Assembly (NCBI RefSeq): GCF_018861045.1
Contig: NZ_JAHKQJ010000007.1
Span: 310,001-374,000, forward strand
Length of the DNA stretch: 64,000 bases
Reading direction: 5' to 3'
Origin: Octadecabacter sp. B2R22
GTDB taxonomy: Bacteria; Pseudomonadota; Alphaproteobacteria; Rhodobacterales; Rhodobacteraceae
Positions 35,557 through 45,598 of the stretch are shown here, in pieces. Made by a program: the position numbers and the translations under genes. The notes beneath the pieces are model-generated. The model did no database searches and was not told the origin of the DNA. It saw only the letters and a list, made by a program, of their open reading frames with translations. Every line of letters begins with the position of its first letter. Position 1 is the first letter of the stretch.

Positions 35557-37847
35557 GCGGTCCGGTCCTTGCATTCGATATTAACGCCACCCGTGGCGGC
35601 AAGTTGACCCGCGTCGCCAAACCAGAAGCCGAAGCCGAAGCGACACCAGCCACGAACGTCGAATTACCGATCCGCGCAGAAGTAGAACAAGTCGAACAAA
35701 CCATCGCAATCCCGACATTTACGGGCGATGACCGCTACAGCGACAAAGCCAAGTCTCGTGCCGATCTGGCCGCGACCTATGCCGGGTTGTTGGGCGTGGA
35801 TATCGTGCGTTCTGATCTTCTTGAGGTAATGACCACCGAAGATGGCGACGAAATCACCCCGCGCGCCATTGCCAAGGCCCTAAAAGAGGCTGGCATGGTG
35901 ACGTCTGTGTCGTTGGACGCCAAACCAACACCAGACCAGTGGCCCGCTTTGGTTGAGATGACCAGCGGTCAGATCTTGTTGGTCTTGGATCAAACAGATG
36001 ACTCGTTTGTGGTGTTTGACACCACATGCAAAGACAACCGCGCCGAAGTCAGTCTGACAGAGTTCATGCCGCATTTCAGTGGCTTGATCTTGCGCGCCGA
36101 CATGGCCGTGAAAGACTTGGCCGCGAAACACGCCAGCAAAGGCAACAAGGCTCATTGGTTCTGGGGCGAGATGCTCCAGTTCCGCCGCCACTTGCTCGAG
36201 ATTGCGTTGGGATCGTTTGTGGCAAACCTTTTGGCTGTCGCTGTCGCGCTGTTTTCCTTGCAGGTCTATGACCGCGTTATTCCACACCAATCCACCGCCA
36301 CTCTTTGGGTTCTGGCGATTGGTGCGGGCCTTGCGATGTTGCTTGAGGCCGGTTTGCGGATTGCCCGCGCTCGTCTGATGGACGGGGCAGGGCGCAAGAT
36401 TGAATTGCAGGTCCAAAGCCTGTTGATGGACCGCCTTTTGGGGATGCGTCGCGGCAAAGAGGGCCAAACGCCGTCTGGTCTGTTTTCCGCTGTGCGTGAA
36501 TTCGGTTCCGTGCGGGAATTCTTTACCGCGTCCACCATCGGCACGCTCACAGATTTGCCCTTTATCGTTTTGTTCTTGGCACTTGTGGCGTCAATTGGCG
36601 GCAATGTTGTCTGGGTTCTGTTTGTCGGCGGAACGCTGATGGTTTTGCCCAGCTTCTTCTTGCAAAAGAAGATGATCGCGCTGACACACCAGACCCAAGG
36701 TGCAAGCGCTAAATCCAACAAACTGCTTCACGAAGTCATCTATGAGGCTGACACAATCAAAGCACAGCGTGGCGAAGACCGGTTCCGCCGTCTTTGGACA
36801 GAACTGTCCGCTGTGTCCTCTCTTGCGACGTCCGAGCAACGTAAACTCGCCAGCACCCTGACATTCTGGGCGCAGGGCGTTCAGCAGGCGACCTATGTTG
36901 CCGCCGTAGTTGCTGGGACGTTCATGGTGTTCACAGGTGAATTCACCGTCGGTACAATCATCGCCGTTGGTATCCTGACCAGCCGGACACTTGGCCCCCT
37001 AACACAGCTCGCCGCGACATTGGCCCGTTGGTCCAACGTCAAAGCCGCGCTCGAAGCATTGGGCGAAATCGCAGACGCTGAACAAGACCAAGAAGAGGAC
37101 CGCACATATCTGCGTCGCGAAACCATGAAGGGCGGCTTTGAGCTGCGCGACATCGCGTTTTGCTATAACGAAGACAGCGGCCAGACACTGGATATTCCGG
37201 GCCTTAAGATCGAACCGGGTCAACACATTGCTGTGCTTGGATCGAACGGGTCCGGTAAGTCGACGATGCTAAAACTGTTGTCTGGCATTTACCGTCCGAC
37301 AAAGGGCCGCGTTTTGATCGATGGCGTTGATATGGGGCAGGTGATGCCACGCGATCTGCGCCGCTCGATTGGTTACCTGAGCCAAGAAGTGCGCCTGTTC
37401 TCTGGCACGCTGCGCGAAAACCTGAACCTGACTTTGCTGGAACGCGATGATGACCGTCTGTTGGCGGCGCTTGATTTTGCAGGCCTTGGTCAATTTGTTC
37501 GCAACCACCCCAAAGGGTTGGACCTTGAAATTTCTGATGGCGGCGAAGGTCTGTCCATCGGTCAACGTCAATCTATCGGCTGGGCGCGGCTTTGGCTGCA
37601 AGACCCCAAAGTATGCCTTTTGGATGAGCCAACTGCGGCATTGGATCAAACACTCGAAGCAACCTTGGTCAGCCGTCTTGAAACATGGCTGAAAGGGCGT
37701 ACCGCGATCATCGCGACCCACCGTGTTCCGATCCTTGAACTTACACAACGGACAGTCATCCTGCAGAACGGCCGTTTGGCAGTGGATGGACCCCGTCAAG
37801 AAGTGCTGGCGCACTTGCAGAAAAACAATAAGAAAGCGAGCGCCTGA
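35553..37847 (+). CDS. type I secretion ABC transporter (LapB/HlyB-like)
   Basis: 764 residues. After an Ala/Glu-rich leader, a degenerate C39-like domain (about 70-190) lacks the catalytic Cys, as in HlyB and LapB. The six-helix membrane domain spans about 210-480. The ATPase has Walker A GSNGSGKST (about 563), signature LSIGQRQ, Walker B CLLDEPTAALD (about 689) and switch His in IATHR. It energises export of the adhesin, and may also serve the RTX protein at 14.9-20.3 kb. Stop and HlyD start overlap (TGATG). Confidence 0.96.
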   Translation: MSGPVLAFDINATRGGKLTRVAKPEAEAEATPATNVELPIRAEVEQVEQTIAIPTFTGDDRYSDKAKSRADLAATYAGLLGVDIVRSDLLEVMTTEDGDEITPRAIAKALKEAGMVTSVSLDAKPTPDQWPALVEMTSGQILLVLDQTDDSFVVFDTTCKDNRAEVSLTEFMPHFSGLILRADMAVKDLAAKHASKGNKAHWFWGEMLQFRRHLLEIALGSFVANLLAVAVALFSLQVYDRVIPHQSTATLWVLAIGAGLAMLLEAGLRIARARLMDGAGRKIELQVQSLLMDRLLGMRRGKEGQTPSGLFSAVREFGSVREFFTASTIGTLTDLPFIVLFLALVASIGGNVVWVLFVGGTLMVLPSFFLQKKMIALTHQTQGASAKSNKLLHEVIYEADTIKAQRGEDRFRRLWTELSAVSSLATSEQRKLASTLTFWAQGVQQATYVAAVVAGTFMVFTGEFTVGTIIAVGILTSRTLGPLTQLAATLARWSNVKAALEALGEIADAEQDQEEDRTYLRRETMKGGFELRDIAFCYNEDSGQTLDIPGLKIEPGQHIAVLGSNGSGKSTMLKLLSGIYRPTKGRVLIDGVDMGQVMPRDLRRSIGYLSQEVRLFSGTLRENLNLTLLERDDDRLLAALDFAGLGQFVRNHPKGLDLEISDGGEGLSIGQRQSIGWARLWLQDPKVCLLDEPTAALDQTLEATLVSRLETWLKGRTAIIATHRVPILELTQRTVILQNGRLAVDGPRQEVLAHLQKNNKKASA

Positions 37848-39016
37848 TGGTTACCTTTGCAGACGAATTCGAGAGCCGTTCACGTGGGCCAAGCCTCCTG
37901 ATCTGGTTGATCGGTGTAACCGTTCTCGTGTTTATCCTTTGGGCGAAATTCGCATCAATTGATGAAATTGTGCGGGCCAATGGGTCGATCGTTTCCGCAT
38001 CACGCCCGCAGATTATTCAAAACCTCGAAGGCGGTATTTTGGCGGAATTGTTGGTTGCCGAAGGCGACGCGGTTGAACCTGGCGATGTGCTGGCGCGTTT
38101 GCGTGGCACACAGTTTGAAACATCGGTGACAGATCTGCGCGAACAGGTGATTGCTGCCGAAATTCGCCGTCTTCGCCTTTCGGCAGAAATCGACGGCATG
38201 TTCGATTTCGAAGTGCCTGAGGCAATCGCATCCTTTAGCCCCGAGATGGTGGCCAGTGAACGTGCGCTGCTTAATGCACGTCAGTCCGACTACGTGAGCC
38301 GCACGGAAGGCGCGCAAGCGATTGTCACTGAAACCCGCCGTGAACTTGGCGTGATGGAAGACCTGTACAACCGTGACATCGCAGCCCTGATCGAGGTCAC
38401 TCGCGCCCGAAAGGCAAACTCTGACGCCCTTAACACATATAACGAAATCGTCACCCGCGCCGAACTTGATCGCGCGTCTGAACATTCCGAAGTGCTGTCC
38501 GTCCTTGCGACGCTGCGCCAAGACCTGCGTGTTGCAGAAGACCGTTTGGATCGCACGATCATCACAAGCCCGATGCGCGGGATCGTCAACAACCTTGGCG
38601 TCACAACAATCGGCGGCGTTATTCGCCCCGGCGAAGAGATTTTCCAGATCATCCCGCTGGATGACGAGCTGTTCGTAGAAGCCGAAGTGTCCCCATCCAA
38701 CATTGCCAATGTTATCCCGGGGCAGGCAGCAACGATTAAGCTAAGCGCTTACGACTACACGATTTATGGAACACTGTCCGCTGAGGTTTACCTGATCTCT
38801 GCAGATACGTTTGAAGATGAACGCGACCCCAACGCACCGCCGCACTACCGTGTAACGTTGCGTGTGGACACAACTGATCTGGGGCCACGTGAATCACAGA
38901 TCGAAGTCCGCCCGGGCATGCAGGCTAACGTGGAATTGCACACTGGTTCCAAGACCGTTTTGCAATATCTGACCAAGCCGCTGTATCGCTCGCAAGAAGC
39001 CCTGCGCGAGCCATAG
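37847..39016 (+). CDS. HlyD-family membrane fusion protein of type I secretion
   Basis: 389 residues with one transmembrane segment (about 17-36), a first half-lipoyl part (IQNLEGGILAELLVAEGD), a helical hairpin (about 100-230) and the second half with DRTIITSPMRGIVNNLGVTTIGGV, the HlyD signature, followed by beta-barrel PGEEIFQIIPLDDELFVEA. It bridges the ABC transporter and the TolC-like channel. Third gene of the secretion operon; no fourth gene follows before clpP. Confidence 0.95.
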   Translation: MVTFADEFESRSRGPSLLIWLIGVTVLVFILWAKFASIDEIVRANGSIVSASRPQIIQNLEGGILAELLVAEGDAVEPGDVLARLRGTQFETSVTDLREQVIAAEIRRLRLSAEIDGMFDFEVPEAIASFSPEMVASERALLNARQSDYVSRTEGAQAIVTETRRELGVMEDLYNRDIAALIEVTRARKANSDALNTYNEIVTRAELDRASEHSEVLSVLATLRQDLRVAEDRLDRTIITSPMRGIVNNLGVTTIGGVIRPGEEIFQIIPLDDELFVEAEVSPSNIANVIPGQAATIKLSAYDYTIYGTLSAEVYLISADTFEDERDPNAPPHYRVTLRVDTTDLGPRESQIEVRPGMQANVELHTGSKTVLQYLTKPLYRSQEALREP

Positions 39017-39193
39017 GCCGACCTCAACCTTTAATTTGCGACCGGTTGAATTCCGTTTGTCGGATGCTTTTATCAAGCACCTGCTCAAACCCCGTGTGGC
39101 CCCCTTGTAGCCCCCGAAATGCACCACTAAGGTTTGGGTAACGAATATCCCATACACGGGCGCGAAGTCGCCCCAATTCCAAAGGCCGAAGCT

Positions 39194-39820
39194 ATGCATG
39201 ATCCAGTCGAAACCTACATGAACCTCGTGCCGATGGTGGTCGAACAGACCAGCCGTGGCGAACGCGCCTATGATATTTTCAGCCGCCTGCTGAAAGAACG
39301 GATTATCTTTGTAAACGGCCCCGTCCACGACGGCATGAGCCAGCTTATCGTGGCGCAGCTTCTGCACCTCGAAGCTGAGAACCCGAAGAAAGAAATCTCC
39401 ATGTACATCAACAGCCCCGGTGGCGCGGTGCATTCAGGCATGAGCATTTATGACACGATGCAATATATCCGTCCGAAGGTGTCCACATTGATTTGCGGCA
39501 TGGCAGCGTCCATGGGATCTATTATTGCGGTTGGCGGCGAAAAGGGCATGCGCTTCTCGCTGCCGAACTCTGAAATCATGGTTCACCAGCCGTCTGGCGG
39601 CGCGCAGGGCAAGGCGTCAGACATCCTGATCTCGGCCAAGCACATCGAACAAACCCGCGAGCGGATGTATAAATTGTACAACAAGCACACCGGACAGACC
39701 AAAAAAGAGGTCGAAAAAATGCTTGATCGCGACAGCTGGATGACACCTGAAGAAGCCAAGGACTGGGGCCATATCGACGAGATCGTCGAAAGCCGCGGCA
39801 AAATGGACGACGACGCATAA
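39194..39820 (+). CDS. clpP: ATP-dependent Clp protease proteolytic subunit
   Basis: 208 residues with catalytic Ser106 (AASMGS), His131 (MVHQPSGG) and Asp180 (LDRDSW). The start at 39194 gives [18 protein letters not shown], the usual mature N-terminus region with a short propeptide; an upstream frame from 39134 lacks similarity. It forms 14-mers working with ClpX or ClpA. clpX follows 119 bases downstream. The segment [20 protein letters not shown] differs from the commoner VIGQAASMGSLLL form but keeps all functional residues. Confidence 0.96.
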   Translation: MHDPVETYMNLVPMVVEQTSRGERAYDIFSRLLKERIIFVNGPVHDGMSQLIVAQLLHLEAENPKKEISMYINSPGGAVHSGMSIYDTMQYIRPKVSTLICGMAASMGSIIAVGGEKGMRFSLPNSEIMVHQPSGGAQGKASDILISAKHIEQTRERMYKLYNKHTGQTKKEVEKMLDRDSWMTPEEAKDWGHIDEIVESRGKMDDDA

Positions 39821-39939
39821 ACCATTTGGCGTCTTTTTGACGTTGTGGACCATTTCGGGCTGCCTTAGGATATACGCCAAAGCAGCCCGAAACACATTTT
39901 AGTGCCCCCCTGATTTAGGACTTGGCCAAGGATATTGAC

Positions 39940-41208
39940 ATGACGACCACGTCTGGCGGTGACAGCAAGAATACCCTCTACTGCAGCTTTTGCGGTAAGA
40001 GCCAGCATGAGGTGCGCAAGCTGATTGCAGGCCCAACGGTCTTTATTTGCGATGAATGTGTAGAACTGTGCATGGACATCATTCGCGAGGAAACCAAATC
40101 CTCGAGCTTGAAGTCCAGCGAAGGGGTGCCAACGCCCCTCGAGATTAGCCAAGTGCTCGACGATTACGTTATCGGTCAGGCCCACGCCAAACGCGTGTTG
40201 TCCGTTGCGGTTCACAACCACTACAAGCGTTTGAACCATGCGGATAATTCCGACATCGAATTGGCAAAATCCAACATCATGCTGATCGGCCCAACGGGCT
40301 GCGGTAAGACATTGCTGGCCCAAACATTAGCACGCATTCTGGATGTGCCGTTTACAATGGCCGACGCGACGACCCTGACCGAAGCCGGTTATGTGGGCGA
40401 AGACGTCGAAAACATCATCCTGAAATTGCTTCAGGCTTCTGAATACAACGTCGAACGCGCACAGCGCGGCATCGTCTACATCGACGAAGTCGACAAGATC
40501 ACGCGCAAGTCTGACAACCCGTCCATCACACGCGATGTATCCGGTGAAGGCGTGCAGCAAGCCTTGCTGAAAATCATGGAAGGCACCGTGGCCTCCGTTC
40601 CTCCGCAGGGGGGGCGTAAGCACCCGCAGCAGGAATTCCTGCAAGTTGATACAACGAACATCTTGTTTGTCTGTGGTGGTGCATTTGCGGGCCTCGACAA
40701 AATCATTGCACAACGTGGCAAAGGTGCTGGCATGGGCTTTGGTGCCGAAGTGCGTGGCCCTGATGATCGCGGTGTTGGTGAAATTTTCACGGACCTCGAA
40801 CCAGAAGATTTGCTAAAGTTCGGCCTGATCCCTGAATTCGTAGGCCGTTTGCCTGTTATCGCGACACTCGAAGACCTCGATGAGGACGCGCTTGTCACGA
40901 TCCTGAGCCAGCCAAAGAACGCTTTGGTCAAACAGTACCAACGCTTGTTCGAATTGGAAGACGTTGCGCTGACGTTCACCGAAGACGCGCTGACGGCGAT
41001 TGCGAAACGTGCGATCGAACGTAAAACAGGTGCACGTGGCCTGCGCTCCATCATGGAAGACATCCTGCTTGATACGATGTTTGACCTGCCGGGCATGGAC
41101 ACAGTGACCGAAGTCGTCGTCAACGAAGAAGCCGTCGGCCCAGACGCGTCACCGCTGATGATCCACGATGACAGCAAAAAAGAAGCCGAACCAGCGTCAG
41201 CCGGCTAA
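39940..41208 (+). CDS. clpX: ATP-dependent Clp protease ATPase subunit ClpX
   Basis: 422 residues. Zinc-binding N-terminal domain with CSFCGK and CDECVELC; Walker A GPTGCGKT; pore loop GYVGEDVEN; Walker [10 protein letters not shown]; ClpP-docking loop at GMGFGAEV; sensor-2 [10 protein letters not shown]. It unfolds tagged proteins and feeds ClpP. The start at 39940 is supported by AAGGA upstream; a TTG six codons earlier is possible. Its stop overlaps the RidA start by one base. Confidence 0.97.
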   Translation: MTTTSGGDSKNTLYCSFCGKSQHEVRKLIAGPTVFICDECVELCMDIIREETKSSSLKSSEGVPTPLEISQVLDDYVIGQAHAKRVLSVAVHNHYKRLNHADNSDIELAKSNIMLIGPTGCGKTLLAQTLARILDVPFTMADATTLTEAGYVGEDVENIILKLLQASEYNVERAQRGIVYIDEVDKITRKSDNPSITRDVSGEGVQQALLKIMEGTVASVPPQGGRKHPQQEFLQVDTTNILFVCGGAFAGLDKIIAQRGKGAGMGFGAEVRGPDDRGVGEIFTDLEPEDLLKFGLIPEFVGRLPVIATLEDLDEDALVTILSQPKNALVKQYQRLFELEDVALTFTEDALTAIAKRAIERKTGARGLRSIMEDILLDTMFDLPGMDTVTEVVVNEEAVGPDASPLMIHDDSKKEAEPASAG

Positions 41209-41567
41209 TGCGCATCAAACGAATCCAGTCCGGCGGAGAGTTCGAAGGCAAGATCGGCTATTGCCGTGCAGTTGCCGCAGGTGGATTCGTCCATGTAGCT
41301 GGAACTGTGGGGCAGGGCGATGACGTGGTCGCCCAGTGCGCGTCGGCGCTCGACATCATCAACGCTGCGCTTGCCGAGGCGGGCACAAACCTCGAAAACG
41401 CCGTGCGGGTTAACTACTACCTGCCCGACGCTGCAGAATTCGAACCCTGCTGGCCGCTTTTAAGCGCCGCATTTGGTGAAAACCCGCCCGCCGCGACAAT
41501 GATCGAGTGCGGTTTGATTGACCCAAAGTACCGGATCGAAATCGAAGTGACCGCACTCGCGGGATAG
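41208..41567 (+). CDS. RidA family protein (reactive imine deaminase-like)
   Basis: 119 residues. Core signature [19 protein letters not shown] and the end block with [24 protein letters not shown] fit the YjgF/Rid family; the arginine expected in the active site (IEVTA preceding) is in the KYRIEIE block. RidA proteins hydrolyse 2-aminoacrylate-type enamines. TAATG overlap with clpX indicates co-transcription. Subfamily assignment is uncertain; it may be one of the less active Rid1-7 groups. Confidence 0.87.
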   Translation: MRIKRIQSGGEFEGKIGYCRAVAAGGFVHVAGTVGQGDDVVAQCASALDIINAALAEAGTNLENAVRVNYYLPDAAEFEPCWPLLSAAFGENPPAATMIECGLIDPKYRIEIEVTALAG

Positions 41568-41647
41568 TGCCGATAGGCAGCACGGGCCCTCTGGACCTTG
41601 GCGGCGTTATCGGGCATCACCACACTAAGCAATTCGGAGCGATAGCC

Positions 41648-42025
41648 ATGGGCGCCCTTAACTTTATCAAACGTATTTTCACTTGGTGGGATGGGCAGAC
41701 TCTTGGCACCCAGCTCTGGACTTGGCGCAATGGTAAAAAGGTCGGCGAAGACGATGCCGGCAATATTTATTACACCAACGCCAAAGGCGACCGTCGTTGG
41801 GTCATTTACAACGGCGAAGTCGAAGGCTCCCGAGTGAGCCCTGACTGGCACGGTTGGCTGCATCACACGTTCGACGAAACACCGGACCAGTTGATTCATA
41901 AGTCATGGGAAAAGCCCCACATCGAAAACCTAACCGGAACTGACGCCGCCTATGCACCTGCCGGGTCCTTGCGCCGCAAAGATCCAGCACCACGCAACGA
42001 TTACGAAGCGTGGACGCCGGAGTAA
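41648..42025 (+). CDS. NDUFA12-like complex I accessory subunit
   Basis: 125 residues. The family signature is clear: [30 protein letters not shown] is recognisable in parts, with [17 protein letters not shown] and WHGWLHH following. In mitochondria and alphaproteobacteria it is a peripheral subunit of NADH:ubiquinone oxidoreductase. GGAGCG precedes the ATG at 41648; an earlier frame start is unlike the family. The MlaD gene follows after three bases. Confidence 0.94.
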   Translation: MGALNFIKRIFTWWDGQTLGTQLWTWRNGKKVGEDDAGNIYYTNAKGDRRWVIYNGEVEGSRVSPDWHGWLHHTFDETPDQLIHKSWEKPHIENLTGTDAAYAPAGSLRRKDPAPRNDYEAWTPE

Positions 42026-42028
42026 TCC

Positions 42029-42475
42029 ATGCGTGAGAACACAACAGAAGTCGTCGTCGGCGCTGCGGTTCTTGCAACAGCCGTTGCGTTTCTGTGGTTC
42101 CTCCTCAGCGCGACCGGCCTAAGCGGCGGCACGCCTGGCATGACGTTGCAGGCAAATTTCCGATCCGCTGAAGGGTTGAGCGTTGGCACAGACGTCCGTC
42201 TTGCTGGTGTGTCCATCGGCACCGTTGATGGGCTGGACCTCAACATCGAGACTTACCGCGCAGAAGCTTCATTTGCCATAGACGAAGGCGTCGTGATTCC
42301 AGACGATAGCGCAGCCGTGGTTGCATCCGAGGGCCTTTTGGGCGGCACATTTGTCGAAATTGTCCCCGGTGGTTCGTTTGAAATGTTTACAGACGGTGCG
42401 TTGATCGAAGACACGCAAGGTGCCGTGAGCCTGATCCAATTGCTGATGAAATTCGTCGGCGGAGACGAGGCGTGA
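42029..42475 (+). CDS. mlaD: MlaD-like MCE-domain protein (phospholipid trafficking)
   Basis: 148 residues: one N-terminal membrane anchor (about 8-28), then a single MCE domain (about 38-115) with VGTDVRLAGVSIGTVDGL, IPDDSAAVVASEGLLGGTFVEI. MlaD binds phospholipids in the periplasm and hands them to the MlaEF ABC transporter. No mlaE, mlaF or mlaC is near it here, which is usual in this alphaproteobacterial arrangement. The next gene starts inside its stop (GTGA). Confidence 0.9.
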   Translation: MRENTTEVVVGAAVLATAVAFLWFLLSATGLSGGTPGMTLQANFRSAEGLSVGTDVRLAGVSIGTVDGLDLNIETYRAEASFAIDEGVVIPDDSAAVVASEGLLGGTFVEIVPGGSFEMFTDGALIEDTQGAVSLIQLLMKFVGGDEA

Positions 42476-42834
42476 AAGCGTTCCTGACAGCATTGGCGTT
42501 TCTGGCGGCCACGGCTGCTCCTGCCTTTGCGCAACAGGCCACGTCGGCACCAGGTGGTACACTGCGTGTTCTGGATAAGATCACGGGCCGCACGATAGAC
42601 ATGGATTTTCGCAATGGTCAAACGCAGGTCGTGGGCTTGCTCGCGATCACCATGAGCGAATGCCGCTACCCAACTGGAAACCGCTCGGGCGACGCCTATG
42701 CGCTTTTGACGGTTGTCTATAGCAATGCTGCCGATCCGGTCTTTCGTGGCTGGATGATCGCATCGGCCCCCGCACTCAATGCGTTGGACCACCCGCGTTA
42801 TGACGTCTGGGCGTTGCGCTGTAGCAGCGAATAA
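42472..42834 (+). CDS. DUF2155 periplasmic protein
   Basis: 120 residues, GTG start overlapping the mlaD stop. Signal peptide 1-20 (ending PAFA-QQ). The domain signature is LDKITGRTIDMDF, MSECRYPTGN and FRGWMIASAPALNALDHPRYDVWALRC; the two cysteines probably form a disulfide. Family function unknown. Part of the NDUFA12-mlaD-DUF2155 operon. Its last 37 bases overlap the end of the convergent aat gene. Confidence 0.93.
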   Translation: MKAFLTALAFLAATAAPAFAQQATSAPGGTLRVLDKITGRTIDMDFRNGQTQVVGLLAITMSECRYPTGNRSGDAYALLTVVYSNAADPVFRGWMIASAPALNALDHPRYDVWALRCSSE

Positions 42835-43439
42835 GCATCCGTTACGTCGCCTTGGCGATCAAACGCCGCATCATTTTCCAAAGCGGCGCTCAGCTTCTGT
42901 CGATAGGCAGGGCGGGGGATTTCCAACCCTCCCAAGCTTGCCAAATGTGGTGTGATAAACTGCGTATCAAATAGGCTAAACCCGCCAACACGCAAACGAT
43001 CCACCAAATAGGCCAACGCCAGTTTGGACGCGTCGGTTCGCGTGCTGAACATACTTTCCCCAAAGAATGCACCACCCAAAGCGATACCAAAGACGCCACC
43101 GACCAATGCTTCGCCGTCCCAAACCTCGACCGAATGGGCTACGCCACCACGATGGAGCTGGCCATAAAGATCGGTGAGCATATCATTGATCCAAGTCTCC
43201 TCGCGGTCGGCACATCCTGCAACGACACCCTCGAAATCCGTATCAAAGCTGACGTGAAACCGGTTTGAGCGGATCGTCTTGCGCAAGGATCGAGAGATGT
43301 GAAACGCGTCCAACGGCAAAACCCCCCTTTGACGAGGGTCGACCCAGAAAACATCGTCATCGTCGCGGTGCTCTGCCATCGGGAAAACCCCAGTGGCATA
43401 GGCAGACAGCAGAAGTTCCGGTGTTAGCGTCGTGGTCAT
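42798..43439 (-). CDS. aat: leucyl/phenylalanyl-tRNA-protein transferase
   Basis: 213 residues. It transfers Leu or Phe from tRNA to N-terminal Arg or Lys of proteins, marking them for ClpS-ClpAP. Signatures: YATGVFPMAEHRDDDDVFWVDP is visible in parts, GVLPLDAFHISRSL, GGVFGIALGGAFFGESMFS and LFDTQFITPHLASLGG. C-terminus runs antisense into the DUF2155 gene. Start 43439 is preceded by a weak GGACC site. Confidence 0.95.
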   Translation of the reverse strand: MTTTLTPELLLSAYATGVFPMAEHRDDDDVFWVDPRQRGVLPLDAFHISRSLRKTIRSNRFHVSFDTDFEGVVAGCADREETWINDMLTDLYGQLHRGGVAHSVEVWDGEALVGGVFGIALGGAFFGESMFSTRTDASKLALAYLVDRLRVGGFSLFDTQFITPHLASLGGLEIPRPAYRQKLSAALENDAAFDRQGDVTDAYSLLQRNAQTS

Positions 43440-43498
43440 AATGGTCCTATTTCACGCCACGGTTGTTGCATGATTGACAGGCTTCGTAAATAATTCTC

Positions 43499-44233
43499 AT
43501 GAACGCACAGAGGGTTAAGTCATTGGGTTTTTTCGATTTCATCGCAGATTTGCCGCACTATCAGGACCATTCTGCGCCCGTGCCGCGGATGAATAAACGA
43601 TTTGATGCGTTGATTGCGCCCTTTGCGGATGAAATTGACGGTGCGCGGGTGCTTGATCTCGCGTCCCACGACGGGCGCTGGTGCTATGCCTTTGCGGGTG
43701 CTGGGGCGGCGTCGGTTGTCGGCATCGAAGGGCGCCAAGAGATGGTCGATAAGTTCACCGACTACCCTGATGCGGACCTACGGGCCAAGATTGAGCTGCG
43801 TGTCGGGGACCTGTTCGAGGGGATGGAGGAGGCGATAAAGAATGGCGAAACCTACGATGTCGTTGGGGTTTTCGGCATTCTATATCATGTGATGGATCAT
43901 TTCCGCCTGTTCCAATTGGTGCGGAAATTACAACCAAAACTGGTGATCGTGGACAGCGAATTTATGCTGCGACCCGCTCCGATGATGATGTTGAAAACTG
44001 AACGCACATCTAACGTGCTGAACGCCATTCCGCAGTTTGACGGGCAAGAACGTGCCATCAAAGCTGTGCCTAGCTTTAAAGCGATGGATCACATCGCTGA
44101 AGCCTTGGGATACAAAACGGAGTGGGTGGATTGGGACGCCCGCGCCAAAGATGATCGGCGCGGGGTCTCTGATTATTATCGCGAGAAAGACATGCGGCGC
44201 GGCACCTGTGCGCTGCGACCGATGTGGTCTTAG
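43499..44233 (+). CDS. SAM-dependent methyltransferase
   Basis: 244 residues. Class I Rossmann fold: motif [12 protein letters not shown], acidic residue ending beta-2 in [11 protein letters not shown], and the [14 protein letters not shown] block. The rest resembles TylF- or UbiE-like enzymes only loosely, so no substrate is given. Convergent with accC; the stops overlap by four bases. Divergent from aat across 59 bases. Confidence 0.8.
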   Translation: MNAQRVKSLGFFDFIADLPHYQDHSAPVPRMNKRFDALIAPFADEIDGARVLDLASHDGRWCYAFAGAGAASVVGIEGRQEMVDKFTDYPDADLRAKIELRVGDLFEGMEEAIKNGETYDVVGVFGILYHVMDHFRLFQLVRKLQPKLVIVDSEFMLRPAPMMMLKTERTSNVLNAIPQFDGQERAIKAVPSFKAMDHIAEALGYKTEWVDWDARAKDDRRGVSDYYREKDMRRGTCALRPMWS

Positions 44234-45582
44234 GCGAGGTTTTCTTCCAGCCAGTGTTCGAGCCAGTGGATGTTGTAATCCCCTGTTAACACCGCGTCTT
44301 CTTGCAAGAGAGCATGGAACAACGGCACGGTCGTATCCACGCCATCCACAATCAATTCACCCAAGGCCCGTGCCAGACGTGCCAGCGCTTCAGGGCGGTC
44401 ACGGCCATGCACGATCAGCTTACCGATCAAGCTGTCGTAGTAAGGCGGGATTGAGTAGCCGTCATAGAGCGCAGAATCCATGCGAACACCCAGCCCGCCG
44501 GGTGCATGAAACTGCGTGATCTTGCCCGGGCAGGGCGCGAAATTCGGCAGTTTTTCAGCGTTGATCCGAACCTCAATGGCGTGGCCACGGATTTTGAGAT
44601 CGTCCTGCGTGAATGACATGGGCAGACCAGCCGCAACGCGGATTTGTTCCCGCACAAGGTCTTGGTCAAAAATCGCTTCCGTAACAGGGTGTTCCACCTG
44701 CAAGCGCGTGTTCATCTCGATGAAATAGAACTCGCCCTTTTCATACAGGAATTCGATCGTGCCGGCGCCGATGTAGTTGATACGTGCACAGGCGTCCGCG
44801 CAAACCTTACCGATTGTTGCGCGTTCTTCTGGTGTGATGGAGGGGCCGGGGGCCTCCTCGAACACCTTTTGGTGGCGGCGCTGCAAGGAACAGTCGCGTT
44901 CACCAAGGTGAACTGCATTTCCCTTACCGTCGCCAAACACCTGAATTTCGATGTGGCGCGGTGTGGTGAGGTATTTCTCGATATAGACGTCTGGGTTGCC
45001 GAAGTTCGACTTGCCCTCGGCGCGTGCTGTCTGGAACGCCGATTTCATTTCGTCAGCGGAATTAGCGACTTTCATCCCTTTACCACCGCCACCAGCGGTG
45101 GCTTTGATGATGACCGGATAACCGAACTCTTCGCCAATTTTCAGGGCGTCTTCAACAGTGTCGACACCGCCTTCAGATCCCGGAACGCAAGGCACGCCAA
45201 GGGCCTTCATGGTGTCCTTGGCTGTGATCTTGTCACCCATCGTACGGATGTGTTCAGCGGTCGGACCAATGAACGTAAGGTCATGATCTTCAACGATTTG
45301 TACGAACTGAGCATTCTCGGACAAGAACCCGTAACCCGGGTGAATAGCCTGCGCGCCAGTGATTTCACAAGCGGAGATCAGGGCCGGAAAGCTTAGGTAG
45401 CTTTGCGGGGATGCAGGTGGTCCGATGCACACACTTTCGTCTGCCATGCGCACGTGCATGGCGTCAGCGTCTGCGGTGGAATGAACCGCGACCGACCCGA
45501 TGCCCATTTCGCGACAGGCACGAATGACACGCAGGGCGATTTCGCCACGGTTCGCGATGAGGATTTTATCAAACATGGCCAT
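44230..45582 (-). CDS. accC: acetyl-CoA carboxylase, biotin carboxylase subunit
   Basis: 450 residues. It carboxylates the biotin on AccB using ATP and bicarbonate. The ATP-grasp glycine-rich loop is GGGGKGMK; other signatures are [17 protein letters not shown] and [14 protein letters not shown]. Start at 45582 was preferred over 45576 because GGGAATAAC precedes it, matching the accB ribosome site GGGAATAAA. Follows accB by 16 bases. The accA/accD subunits are elsewhere. Confidence 0.97.
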   Translation of the reverse strand: MAMFDKILIANRGEIALRVIRACREMGIGSVAVHSTADADAMHVRMADESVCIGPPASPQSYLSFPALISACEITGAQAIHPGYGFLSENAQFVQIVEDHDLTFIGPTAEHIRTMGDKITAKDTMKALGVPCVPGSEGGVDTVEDALKIGEEFGYPVIIKATAGGGGKGMKVANSADEMKSAFQTARAEGKSNFGNPDVYIEKYLTTPRHIEIQVFGDGKGNAVHLGERDCSLQRRHQKVFEEAPGPSITPEERATIGKVCADACARINYIGAGTIEFLYEKGEFYFIEMNTRLQVEHPVTEAIFDQDLVREQIRVAAGLPMSFTQDDLKIRGHAIEVRINAEKLPNFAPCPGKITQFHAPGGLGVRMDSALYDGYSIPPYYDSLIGKLIVHGRDRPEALARLARALGELIVDGVDTTVPLFHALLQEDAVLTGDYNIHWLEHWLEENLA

Positions 45583-45598
45583 GTTATTCCCGTGGCCC

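Noticed and set aside
39017-39193. Heat-shock (RpoH) promoter before clpP
   Set aside because: CTTG and CCCC-type stretches are present (about 39101-39115) but spacing does not fit the consensus well enough to call.
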